A stretch of DNA of 64,000 bases from positions 7,382,187 through 7,446,186 of the forward strand of contig NW_025062475.1 of NCBI RefSeq assembly GCF_000002995.4, read 5' to 3'. This document shows, piece by piece, positions 28,167 to 40,268 of the stretch. The position numbers and the translations under genes were made by a program. How positions within the stretch are numbered: the stretch's first letter is position 1; the number at the start of each line of letters is the position of its first letter. Source of the stretch: Brugia malayi. Its lineage: Eukaryota > Nematoda > Chromadorea > Rhabditida > Onchocercidae. The notes below the pieces were generated by a model that saw only the letters and a program-made list of their open reading frames with translations, was not told the origin of the DNA and made no database searches.

Positions 28167-31100
28167 TTAATTATTTTTGATGCCTAAAGTGCTCTCCAGT
28201 TCAGCTCGCTTTTGTTGCACTTTGTGGTAGATATAGCGAAAAGTACCCTCCATAATTTGAGGTTGGTAATAATACTCAGCATGACGTTCAGCTTCGCTGT
28301 CACCAAATATTTCTGTCATCGTCTGAAAAGAGCATTTGATAGATATTACGAAACACAAGGTTTTCTTTATAGTATAATTTGATATTGGAAACAACCACCT
28401 TTAGAGCTCTAATTTCACAATCATTCTTAAGACCCATGCATTCTTTAACTTGTGCACTAACTTGTCAAATAATCGAATCAAACTAAAAAGAAATGGAATC
28501 AGAAGAATAATGGCACGATGACGTGAAACACTTGAGACGACTCATGTGAGAGCGCGTAAGAGCAGCGTCACCATTATGATGCGCATTGCACAGACTAAAT
28601 AATTTTGCAAACCATAAACTTGAAATAATAAAATGACAAAATCACAGCACTATTAGATCATACCTTCAGATCATTACTTTGAGAAATCAACCACTTGTGA
28701 ATAAATTCCTGTGGATTGTCTGCAAAACGAACATAAAAATCTCGTCGAAGCTTCCATTCATTTATTTGTTCGACGATATCAAAAATTTTCTGATCCAGTG
28801 CGCTTATATCTGGCATATTAGCGTGGCTATGAAGAAATGAACTCATTTGTGTCTTCAGAGGATCTTCCATTTCCACATCTATGAAATAAATTAGCAAAAT
28901 TCAAGAAAAAAAAAAACAACTCTGTTAACTCACAATTGACATTTCCTTAACAGATCTTAAAAGCCGTAAAAATCGCTTAGAGGCCTGAAATTTGCTAAAA
29001 AACCAAAGCAAACTAGTAACCACTAATATCTCGTTATTAATGAATAATAACATGCTAATTCTCCGTTTGAGAAAGTTGCTAACAACAGATATGAAAGCAT
29101 TTATGACAAAAATCACCAATATCATAGCATGCTGTATTTTTCTCACTTCCTTCACTATATTGAATAGTATGATGCAGAATCAGAGGATCGGGCTGATGTA
29201 ATAAATTTTGAAGACGTTGAGGTATTTCCATAAAACGCATTCGCTTCACTCCAAAAATCTGTTCCAGGTAGCAATCGCAATTTATGTTATCGCGTTCAGA
29301 CTGATCCTGAAAATATTTTGACATTCTTACAAATTTCTGCTAAAGATTCATTAGAGAAATATTAATTATAGGATTAAGATGGGAAACTTACCTGCAACTT
29401 ATGTGTTTTTATGTACTGCCAAAGAGCTTCAATAATTTTTGGACGTGTTTCTGTAGCCATACCAAGTACTTTTCCCAATCGTGGATGCAATTTAAATTTC
29501 ATTGGTTGGTAATCAAGTAATAAAAGAATGGTGCATTTGACATCTCGATCTCCAGGTCTTTTCACCTAAAAACAAAGGATGAAAAATGAGTGCCATGAAT
29601 TTGCTAAATAGGTTAAGTTCCGTAATGTTCCGATCCATAAATTCCTTTGTCCAAAAAATGTATGACAGATCTAGAAAAAACCTGAAATCCATCAGTTTCA
29701 TTCGTTTGAGGAGTTCGATGCCATTCAACAAGATGATTGTCAGGTCCATAAATTTCTTTGTCCAATTCGATTACCAAACTTTTGAAAAACGAACTGAATT
29801 TTCGTTTCAGTGGTTGATTACGATTTTGACTAGCTCCAATACCTGCAGTACTTACGCCTGTCGATGGTTCATCCAACAGACGTCCTTCGACTCGTAGTTC
29901 CCACATTGGTACAGTGCCTTCATCGCCTTCTCTCTACAAATTAATAACACAAAAACTTATTCTCATACGACGCTTATAAATTTAAAGTAATTACTTCCCT
30001 AATACAACTACAGCTGTATATGTAAGATGATAGGATCAATTTATGCGGGAAGACTTCATGTAAAGTAGAAATATTTTCAAACCTCGGGCTCTTTGCCAGG
30101 TATGAATGTGTGTGAAATATATATTCGAAGGCGTCTTTTAACTTTTATTGGCCTTTTTAAGGCTTCTTGTATATCTAACTTCTTTCTCGTAATGGTGGCA
30201 TCAAGTTTTTGCTCGAAAGCTAGGAGATCCATGTAGGCTTGAGATTCTGGCACAAGCTCACGAACCTTAAAAAATGAAAAGACAGAAGTTTGAACTGATT
30301 TTAGCCATCCTTCTTCCACCACGGGGATACACTTGAGGAATATAATTGAAGCAATTTTGACAGCTAAAATACTTCAAAAACAAAACTTCATAAAGATTTC
30401 ACAAAGAAATAGTAAAAATTGTCTCACTGATTTGTTTGTATGCTACCGTTATTCATTTAAATCATCATAGTAAAGCACTGTGTCGTAACCTGTATGGGTA
30501 ACAGCTTATCAACCAGTTTTCGTTTCTTCGAACGATTTTGCATCTGACTGCGAGTATTGTGTTGTGGTGGAAGCATTGGTGGAGCACCCGTAGGCTGCGG
30601 AGCAAATGACCGTCGACCATGCTGTGCATTTGGGGCTCCGCCATATCTAAACGACAGAAAAACTGTAAATATGCATTAAAATATGCTATTCAATTTTATA
30701 TACTATTAATAACTAAAACTGAATTTGCACTTTGTAACTTAACAAGTTTGTAATCAGTAATTGCAATAAATAAAAAGTAAGTAACTACATATAACTCATT
30801 AAATTTCATTTATTTTTGAAACAGACTATAAGTACTCCTATGTTTTATGAGTACAATAGGAAAATCTTATAAGTACAATAGGACATAATGATACCAAATC
30901 ACAATGAAATGCGAAATAATCTAAGATACCAAACTACCACAAAACAGCGGTAAATATTCCTGCTGAATCACTTACTAGTGATATTAACTGACGCTGAAAA
31001 AAAAAATAGTAGGTTGCGTCATTTCACTTTATCTTTTAAAACTATAAGAAGTCTCATACTCTTTTAATGCAATAATTATTATAGTCATTTTAAAAACATT

Positions 31101-31367
31101 TCGGAATGTGCAAGCTAAGTTTCTAAAAAGATGCACAAAGAAACAAATAAAAAAAAAAACGGAAACTGATATGTCACTCATCAGTCCATACATAAAGCAT
31201 AAATCATGCAAATGCAAGCAAGAGATTAACTACGCTTTTTAACATCACTAAAAAATGACCACAGAAATAAATGTTGAAATACTAACAGATAAGCGCACAT
31301 TTTCGTCAAAAAATTACCTGATATTAGAACCATTATTGGACGGTACTGCTGTATTACCTCGATGCAT
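28167..31367 (-). CDS. SMARCD1: SMARCD/BAF60 subunit of the SWI/SNF chromatin remodeller
   Basis: Nuclear subunit linking transcription factors to the BAF/PBAF remodelling complex. Eight exons join in phase to 458 aa (human SMARCD1 515): 31318-31367, 30490-30646, 30265 down to 30083, 29682-29933, 29392-29565, 29117-29306, 28664-28878 and 28167-28322. The Gln/Pro/Gly-rich N-terminus precedes [20 protein letters not shown] and [20 protein letters not shown]. The SWIB domain starts near residue 230 ([26 protein letters not shown]). The C-terminus is helical ([18 protein letters not shown]). Acceptor TTTCAG lies 2 nt before the ATG, so trans-splicing is likely. The three vertebrate paralogues cannot be distinguished in a nematode, so the symbol denotes the family. 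Head-to-head with MRPL46. Confidence 0.95.
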
Positions 31368-31806
31368 TTCTGAAACACTTAAATATATACTACAATACTG
31401 GAATTCGAATACCAAAAACATTCAAACATCACTGTCGTCCACATAATCGGTCATCTTTCATTGTCCCTTATTATGTTTCTGTCATCTTGACAGGTATGGT
31501 TTCGTTTCATATGAAATCTTTGAGATCACTGGTGGTTGTTGTAATGGGAGTTATTTTGTTGAATGGACAATATGGAGAGAAAGGAGAAGGGAACATTTTA
31601 GAATGGCCAAAAATCACATCTTTATAAAGGTTGTGTTCTATCTTTAGTATTCGGGCTGCTAATTTATAATATCCATTTTATGTTGAGTGACAGATACTCT
31701 TAATTAATAATTTACTGATGTAACTGTAGAGATTGGCTATCGAAATATAGAGATTTTTCCGACAAGAACTTTTTATGTTTTCAGATCGATTGAACCAATT
31801 GCTGTA
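31368..31806. promoter_or_regulatory. divergent intergenic region between SMARCD and MRPL46
   Basis: About 415 bp lies between the two candidate trans-splice acceptors (31370 on minus, 31784 on plus), so both promoters should lie here. No specific element recognised. Confidence 0.45.
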
Positions 31807-33586
31807 ATGGGCAGCAGGATATTGTGCCATATATCACGCTTCCATTCGTCACTGGCAGTCAGTAGCGAACATTCACATATTTGGGATATATTTGCTTCGA
31901 TAGCTCTCGTGAGGCCACCTATCATTGCACCACCAATGAATGATATCGAGAAACGTTACCAGAACTTTATGCTTCAGAGGGAATTAGAAGACTCCCTCCG
32001 ATGCGATTTTGAATTGCGACAGTTAAGAGATGAACGGTGCTTCTTTGTTCTCCAACTTATTTATGTGCCTTATTTCCTATCTGATAGATAAATCTCTCTT
32101 TATATAGCGTCTTTTTACACTTTTATTGTAGGCTTCTTAACGAAAGAGAAAGATTGAAAGTGGATGATGAAGAAGCTAATTTACAAGAAGAAATAGGAAT
32201 TCTGGCTTCTGTGGACGAAGAAAACTGGCGAAAGGAAGCAGATCGAATCCGAAAAGAGCTTGCAGTTGGGAACCTCACCAAGGTTGTGTTATTTAAAACA
32301 TGCTGTTTTTAATATTTTTAATAGAGGTCAAAAATCTCTTGGACACTCAATTCAGGTATGTTAATAACTGAGAAATAGGCGTGGTGTCAAGACATTTTAA
32401 ATATGAAATATGGGGTATATGTGGTTGGATTACGTTTAACACCACAGAGTTACCGAATAATCTCGTGTTGTTTCTGTGTGCGTTTAATTAATGAATTGAA
32501 CCGAAAAGTCGCATTTCTTGTTGTACTCTAATTGTCTCGAAAATGGTTCGATATGACGAAGATATTTGCATTACCTACTTTGTCTTATTTTTGCAGTTTT
32601 CAAAAACTGATAGTGCAAACTTACAAAGGAAAATTGATGAATTTCTTGTGCTTCTTGTGTGTCAGAAATTTGGACGAGAGGATGGTTATCTTTCTCGATG
32701 GCATCTGCCTCAGCTGCAAAATCTCCCAGGCGAATCACTAAAACAGGTAAGAACTACAATAAGTTAGTTGCATTTTTTCGTGTGTTCTCATTTTTATAAG
32801 TTGCTATGCATCAATAATGTTAATGTATTTTTGACTTTTTGTCTAATATGAATATTTTAATGGTTGGTAAAGTTCCATCAATACAAGACTACCTTCGAAT
32901 TTTTAAAGTAAAATGAAGCACCTGCCTTGCTGTGATGATAAAAATTTGTCTGCAGACTTCGGAGCGCTGTCTCAAGGAATTATTTTCCACTGAAATTCAT
33001 GGAGAAGGAATAAGTAATGCTCCGTTTGCTGTTTATTTTTATTGCTATCCTGCTCAACTACGACAGAGATTAAAAACACAGTCACGAGGTGCTGCGGTAA
33101 GTTAGCATACCATTATGGTGTTTTATAGTAATCAGTTATTCAAGGACAGATGTTATTCAGTTTAGTCATAGAACTAATTAAAAAAAACCATAGAATTGGC
33201 TCATTCTAATATTCCAACTATTATTTAAATTTGGTAGATTCATCATACTGCAGGAAATAATTGCGGTATGATGGCTTTTATCTTCAAATTTCAAGCTAAT
33301 TTTCCCAGTAGATAAAATCAATTGATTTTGTTTTCAGATCTTTTTCTTCAAAGCACTATATATGAAACGTTCTGCGCTATTGGTCAAGAAGGATGTAGTT
33401 GCAGATTACAAATGGGCTAATGCAGAAGAATTTGCTGCAAGTGTAGGACATAAGATGTCGTATCTTCGGGCTTTGTCAACTCTTTTCCCTTCTTATCTTT
33501 TAACAAAAAATATCTCTGAGTGTGCCAAAAAAAACAAAATCTCAAAAAATTCGGTCGAAAACGCAACTACGAATGTAGTCATCTAA
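31807..33586 (+). CDS. MRPL46: mitochondrial ribosomal protein L46 (mL46)
   Basis: Nudix-fold protein of the mitochondrial large ribosomal subunit central protuberance. Five exons (31807-32036, 32132-32282, 32597-32746, 32956-33096, 33338-33586) join in phase to 306 aa. The Arg/Ser/His-containing N-terminus (MGSRILCHISRFHSSLAV) suits a mitochondrial targeting signal. The family core includes IALVRPPIIAPPMNDIEKRY, a charged helix (LLNERERLKVDDEEAN), LSRWHLPQLQNLPGESLKQ and IFFFKALYMKRS. The last 20 or so residues are Lys/Asn-rich and poorly conserved. An acceptor TTTTCAG lies 23 nt before the ATG, pointing to a spliced leader. Confidence 0.93.
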
Positions 33587-35710
33587 GCATTGTAAGCTTA
33601 ATTTTCATTGATTAGCTGTTATATTTGCTCTATTTTGGAAAATTACTCAATACTTATACAAGGACTTTCTTCTTCCAAATTGCTAAAAAAAAAATGGGAA
33701 TGAGAAATGAGTGATTTATCAAGTTTGGATTGTTGGATTTTGAGACTGAATAGACACTGTTTATTCTTTCATATGAAGTCCTGCATTCTTAAGATAGAGT
33801 TAATAAATATGAAAACTTAAGTATCTTAAGTAGGCCTATATTTTTGGTGTGTAAGCAATACCGGTTCGCGTCTCCTGTTCATAATACCTTCACTTGCTTT
33901 CTTATTCGTTATCGAAGAATTCCCATTTCTCTACACAGAAATAAAATCAAGAAGAGAAAGATGAGCTACTTGAAAATATATCGTAGGTAAAAGTGATCAT
34001 TGATGAATCTGCAAAAAATGTTTGCTACGACTTCCAGTTACATCAGCAACAAATATAATTACAATCTCAATAAATCGTTTTATCAAGATTTCTAATGAAG
34101 TTTAACTCAGTGATAGGATAAGAAAGTAATGACATTAATTCCAAATACTGAATTCTGGTATCTCCTCATTAAATCTTTAACTGTATCATTCACCTATACC
34201 ACTAACTCTCTGCAAAGCTGGTTTTTTCAATATCACTGTTCTCAATATTTCATTAAAGCTATATCAGCATACTTATTATATTAACATGGGACTGTGGATA
34301 GTAGCAACATTCATCAGTCATCAGGATAATTGCTCTTTAACATGTTTTCTTAATAAACAAAACATGACGAGTGATAGAAGAACAAAACAACCTAAATGGA
34401 ATTTAATGAAATCTTTTGAGTGCTACTGCCGTAAATCATTCCTATGTTCATTATAGATTGTTGTTTACTACTAATTCAAAATAAACTATGAAATGAATCC
34501 ACTCATTTGTGATTTAGTATTTTTATTATAACGAAATACAGAGACATACAACGCGTCGTAAAAATTAGGCTACTTTACCATAACATTCATCTCGCATCTC
34601 GTATTAAAGGCTTCAGTCAAACTATTACACAAGTTCTCAGTAATTAGTTGGTGATAGACTCTATTCTCTCAAGTATTCCATTTTTCTTTATCTTCATTAA
34701 TTAGATTCGAAGATACCAATTCATTTGATTCACAGGATTTCAAGTGACGTGGACTACTCGAATATTTTTCACATTATTGGAAAAAATGGGAAAGGGAAAA
34801 TCAGTGAAAGAAAGAAAAATTCATCGTATTAGCATTTGAGAAGCACAATTACTCAAAGGTTGAAAATGAAAAATCAAATCTCTTCCAAAAAAAGAGTCGG
34901 TATAAGAAGAAATTGCTTGAGTTTTGCTGGGTGGACAAACTGAAACCAGCCTTTTCTCAAAGATTGCAAACAATTGCTGTTTGATATGGTGTTTCCTGGG
35001 GTACATTTTCTTCCCTAATTATATGGCTTTCTAAAATCATGATTTATGCCGACCAATTCAATATGTAATCATTTTGATGAAATGTTGCAGAAGAAAAAAA
35101 AAATGAACATTTTTCGCTTAATTCATATTTTTGAGTTACTTAGTAATCGTGTATTATTGCATGCTTTTGCAGTAGTAGTTTCTTCATAGTTCGCTTGGAT
35201 TATTTAACTTTACTTTTTCCATATACACTAGAAGGTAGTTCTTGAAACGAAACTTTTAAGTACGTAAGACGTTACTCATTAAACTTCACTTATTATATTT
35301 CAGCATAGTTGCCATAAATTCTAATACTAAGGCAACTTTACTATCTCATACTTCTGATATTTTTTATGAGATTGACTAACTAAAACTTAAGTGACTTGTA
35401 ATAGCGGTAGGATTGAAATGAGACTTTACGGGATGAATTCTAAGATGAATTAATCAGTTTCTCTTTGTTGGTCATGCTAGACTTTTGTTTTGCATTTAAG
35501 TTTCATCTAGGTCAGAAAATATCGTTTCAGTAGCAGCCATATGAGTGTGTTTTCAACTACGCCAAGCAAACTTTCCTTATTATCAATTGTAATACTTCCT
35601 CTCTGATAAAAGTGATAGTTTTAGTTTGCGCACTTAGCCCAATTATTTCAATCCATCTTCATGTCTGCATTAATGAGGCAAATACAGATTTAAGATTTTA
35701 AACTGTAGAA
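33587..35710. other. gene-poor AT-rich stretch
   Basis: No credible exon chain found. A 61-codon minus frame at about 34821-35006 and other short frames lack splice partners. No mobile-element ORF or terminal repeats were seen. Confidence 0.4.
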
Positions 35711-36820
35711 CTAATGAAATTGAGTTCGAATTTCGATTATTGGCATCGTGAATTGATTCTTTTTATCATTTTCACAGAATAGTTTCATCACAAATAGGTC
35801 GGTACTTTCACAATATTTTGTTAACAATAATTGTGATGCGTATGAACCATTAAGCGCTTCTGTCGTATCATTTGTGATCTTGGTAGTGAAAACATTATCG
35901 TTATTACAGGGTATATGTGGTGGGTGCCAAGTGCCACGGTTGTATCCAACGAAAGTTAGCGTTATCATAGCTTCCCATTCCCAACCCCTTTTATCCATAT
36001 TATTTTGAATACCTACGCCCTGTGAATAAACAAGGATATTTTTAGAATGGATCACAATAAAAATTCAATCGTACAAAAACTTGAAATTTTTTCACTTTAA
36101 AACACATTTCTGATTCGCTGCAAGAAAAGAGTATTTTGAAGATGCTTAGGAAAATGCATTATCATAACATCTTCAAATAAACATGTAGGAATACATTTTT
36201 AATTCTCCAAGAAAAATGAAATATTTGAAAATGTTTTTACAGCACAGGAATTGAAAAAGAATTTTAAAGGCATAATGAATATGATGGGTCACATTAGCAA
36301 CAATAAAATATGTCGATAGCTAAAGTATTAAGATGCATTTTCCGATGTGTCAGTGGCACCATTGAAATTTGATATTTCATACATTTCGCTTCACTTGTAT
36401 TACATTCATTTTGAAGTGAATAAATATCATGCTCCAATATGAAGATTCGAAGATATTAATTAAATTTTCTTTACAATTATTTAAACAATTTATTTTAGCC
36501 ACTAATAAGTTTGATGTAATAATTTTTGGTTTAATCGATAAACGACTGTCATTGGCCTCCTACAGTTGGCTGTTGGTGTATATTTCAGATCAATCCCTCA
36601 AAATCCTTAAATTAACATATTTCACTTTACCTATAGTATAAGAAAATATGATGAAATAAGCAATAAATAAGATGAAACAATTTCTGATCGATGAAAAAAA
36701 TGAAGATAAAAGACAGAGAAATGAACATTAAGCTTGAAAAATTCAAATGACACTCACAATTTCGGATTTCTCCAAGCATTCCATCCCATTTTGTAGAAAT
36801 CTTGATCGCTTATTACAAAT
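35711..36820 (-). CDS. hypothetical protein, two or more exons (tentative)
   Basis: A 103-codon terminal exon (35711-36019, acceptor ATTCACAG) has protein-like composition: four Cys, several Trp, and stretches such as EWEAMITLTFVGYNRGTWHP and two potential N-glycosylation sites (NDT, NGS). A 63-nt exon at 36758-36820 (acceptor TTCAG, donor GTGAGT) joins it in phase 0. It has an in-frame ATG, so the start may lie there or in an unseen upstream exon. I recognise no family. The Cys, Trp and glycosylation sites would suit a secreted domain, but that is inference. Confidence 0.4.
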
Positions 36821-37970
36821 CTGAATTTTTCAGAAGAAGTTTAACTCCAAATCCCAATTCAAATGTACTGTTTCAAAATCTAATACTCCAGTACTTATTA
36901 AAAGCAGCTAACCAAAAACTTATGGAATTTTATTTAATGATAGCTAGATGTTTCATATAAACCTTAGGCAAAACAATTATTCATTTTTATTCCCATAGCG
37001 GTGACACTGAAATTTAAAAAGAAGAAAGACAGAAAGTCTTATATAGAAGACAAAAAAAGAAACAAGCCCATTGATTGAAAAAGAAAGCATGAAATTTGAA
37101 GCGCTAATGGCTTGGAATAGTAGTGATGGGTAGCAAAATTATCATTGGAAGGAGTTATGTGCTTCTTTCCTTATATTGGGTTAATTCCCCTATTAATAAC
37201 AGTTAGTCCGTAGATGCATGGGCCCTTGTATGTGTTTAGCATTTCCTCATGAATGCATAAGCATTGTAAGGTGGCCTTTAGCTCCTCCAATTATTTACAA
37301 CATTCGTGTTTACAGTTGTCAGACAAAACCTTTAGTGTATGACCGAAAGTCATATATTAAATATGCATGTGTGATAATTTTTGTAAAGCACAAATAACAT
37401 TGTGAAATGAGAATTTCCGATCAGAATGCACCGACATATGGAAGACAGGACAATACATATAAATGGATACAGCTTGTATTCACAACCTTACCATGGATAT
37501 TCAAAAATAAAGACATCTAGTTAGAATTCTTTAGTCTATAACTAGTATAATTTATTTCGTTAATCCGACTTATCTGCTATAACGCTGCAAAATGCTCAAT
37601 TAACCAATACTTCTTGATCGACCTATCACAAAGCTGAAAATGGCATATCCCCGCCTTGCTACAATATAGATTTGAAACTCAAAATGAGATTTTTGACACT
37701 TTTTTTTAATGAATTTCATACCTAGCATAGTGCCTCTAACGCACTACCAGAACTTTTCACTTCCGTTTTAATTGATTGTAAATACTGATTACAGAATATT
37801 TTGATTGGTTGTAAACACTGACTGTAGAATAGAACATGTTTTCTCCACTTTTTTCCTAAATAGATGGGAATTTTACTGAAGATAAACCTTTTCTGAATGA
37901 AAAAAGATCGTTTATTTGTTATACATAAATCAAAAGAATATATTAGACAACAAAATTAGTGCTTATACAA
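36821..37970. other. intergenic, nothing supported
   Basis: A 44-nt spliced-looking block near 36965-37010 (acceptor AAATTTCAG) has stops in all useful frames. No other signal was seen. Confidence 0.4.
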
Positions 37971-38652
37971 TTATGGCGTAGCTGTCCGTTTCAAATTTTC
38001 CTCTTTACAGCGTACAAAATCATCCATTTCCTGATTCCTCCAATAGATTCCACGCCCACGCAATGAATCACTTGACTGGCGTAGTTTATATGCTCCTAGA
38101 AAGGGACTACAGAAAGTTAGTTCAATATATTTAATTTGTTAATGACATAGAATTTATGTTTTTAATAATTCCTCTACTGATTAATCACATCACCTGAAGA
38201 CCCAAGAAATATAAAGAGAAATTAGCACCATAAATCTTCGCTGTAGGGCTGTAAACCGCTAATATCTAGTTATAATATTTTGTAAAAATCAATGTTTATT
38301 AACTGTAAAATGGAAACTGACATAAGAGGAAGGCTCAAATAGAACACTTTTTCCTTTATACCCAGATTCCCCTTGCTCATTTCGGAATGGAAGAAATGGA
38401 TTACTGGATTCAATTATAAAAAATGAGCTTCAATTTGAAAAAAGAAAAGTGTAATTCCTAACTTCTTAGTAGCTTGATATAAACTGAGTTCCACGGATAG
38501 TTTACACTGTACTTTTAAAGTGAGTTAGAGCTACTTTTCCCAGATTTGCCAAATGGTCGATGAGTTGAGAACTTACCCAAAGCAACGCCACCGAAAATTA
38601 CAACAATACCAGTGGTAACAGTAAGACGTTGGAATAGAACTGACCAACCCAT
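37971..38652 (-). CDS. 66-aa single-pass membrane microprotein
   Basis: Exons 38577-38652 and 37971-38095 join in phase through strong splice sites (GTAAGT donor, TTTCTAG acceptor). The product starts MGWSVLFQRLTV. One hydrophobic segment lies at about residues 9-27 (LTVTTGIVVIFGGVALGAY), followed by a polar tail with RGRGIYWRNQEMDDFVRCKE and the end LKRTATP. An N-terminal membrane anchor with a short basic and charged tail is the pattern of small inner-mitochondrial-membrane subunits or assembly factors. A distant likeness to complex I NDUFB1 (membrane segment, then R-x-S-D, then R-N) is too weak to name it. Divergent from the VKOR locus. The exact splice junction makes a chance frame unlikely. 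Confidence 0.6.
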
Positions 38653-39042
38653 GCAAGCAACTTACCCGCAAGTGAAAACAAACAACAATCTAACTGGCCG
38701 CGTGTCAAAACTTTAATCAATAGGGATCTGTTCCATTACTTGGTGGTCGGTCGCATTTATCATTAACTTTCTGCAGAACTTCTAGTAAAAAATTTGAACT
38801 CAATAATTAAAGTGCAGTACCGGGACATCGTGGTATCCACCTAACAAGTTTAAACGCAAGAAATCCCTATTTGCCTCATTAATCCCTCATATTTGTTTCT
38901 TATCATATGCATCAGCTTCAATTGTTAGTGCTTCTTGAATGTATGATAGCTGCACCGATTTTCTTCAATTTGTGATAGCTGTACGATCCATCCCAAATGC
39001 CGATAAGTTTCAATAGAGTTCGCAATCTCTTCACCGCTTCAA

Positions 39043-39844
39043 ATGCCAATCAGTCATCACTTTGAACCACTTGCAGACCATATGGCAATCAGGTCACATT
39101 CGCCATCTCCGAATTATACTTGTGTTGTCATATCATTTATAGGTTTAGCTGTGTCGCTCTACGCTCTATACGTAGAACATAATTTAGATAATGACAGCAG
39201 TTATCGGCCATTGTGTGATATAGCTTATTATGTTAGCTGCTCGAAAGCTTTTCAATCACCATTTGCCAATGACCTCGGAGTTGCATCATCTATTCTTGGA
39301 GCTGACCATATATTAACACGGTTAGTCAAATAAATATACGACAATACGAAAACATAAAAGACATATTAACTGTTAGAAGATTTAATAAGAAATATAACAC
39401 AAAATTTAGCACGCTGATTTCCACTCTGATCAAATGGAAAGAGTTAATATGAACAAGATAAATTTCGAATATTGATAAAGTTATGCATCAGAATACGCGA
39501 TGGTACATAATGGGGTCATGTAAATGTTTATTTTCAGTTCATCTTATGATAAAATCCGAATCAAAATTAGAGTCCCCAATTGTATTACATTTCATCTGGA
39601 GACCATTTGTATGTATGATTAACTAGAATTATTTCAGAAAAATCCTATGTACGGTTGCCTTTCTTATACCTCCATGCTCCTACTACAATTCATCCAGAGG
39701 TCCTGGGCAAAGAAATTATCATAGATTTTGTCGGTTTTCATGAACCTTCTGTCAGTATATCTTCTTTTTGTCCTCGTTTACCCGCGCAGCATTTGCGTAG
39801 TTTTTGTGTGCATTTACGTTATCAGTGCACTGCTATTTTACTAA
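39043..39844 (+). pseudogene. VKORC1: vitamin K epoxide reductase (VKORC1-like), apparently broken
   Basis: Functional homologues are four-helix ER membrane enzymes that reduce vitamin K epoxide. Block 1 (39043-39320) has the first membrane helix, the loop cysteine pair in LCDIAYYVSCSK, then VASSILGADHILTR. Block 2 (39638-39844) continues co-linearly with KNPMYGCLSYTSMLLLQFIQ and a last helix LSVYLLFVLVYP. Three defects are seen. The natural donor (GTTAGT after CG) and the acceptor at 39637 are out of phase by one base. There is an in-frame TAG at 39722-39724, inside the region aligning to helix 3. The catalytic CxxC position reads C-V-V-F. Alignment length around the stop is otherwise preserved, so decay is recent or the assembly has errors. 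An unusual splice form is a less likely alternative. Confidence 0.72.
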
Positions 39845-40268
39845 TTATTCCGAAAACATTCTGTTTTGGATTACAATTCGATTTATGGTAGTAAGAGATC
39901 ATAATCTTATATTTGTTTTCAATTTCCCTCTCGACGTTTTTTCCGTCCTCGCCTTGCCAAGATCGAAATTTTGAATACAGTGCTGTAAACATCAAGATCA
40001 AATTTATGTAAATATTGAGGGTTACTAAGAAAATCTGCAATGTTCTGTTTTCTTTAGAAATCTCAGAAATTAAGATAACCTTTCTATTATTTGAATAGCG
40101 AAATATGAATTTGTTACTTTTAACGCATTGTATTTATTCAAAACATGCTAGGACGCCATTTAATTAATGCTTGGTTACTTCATACTCGTAAAATTAGCAA
40201 TTCTACTTTTGATGCTAGTGAGTTCCATATATGCACTGATTCCTTCAAATGCTTATTTCATTTAGAAT

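Noticed and set aside
29586..29906. Plus-strand frame of about 103 codons
   Set aside because: It is antisense to a SMARCD exon with a clear family match.
39541..39602. Possible extra VKOR exon between acceptor 39538 and donor GTATGT near 39600
   Set aside because: Including it does not restore phase with the next block and inserts sequence absent from the family.
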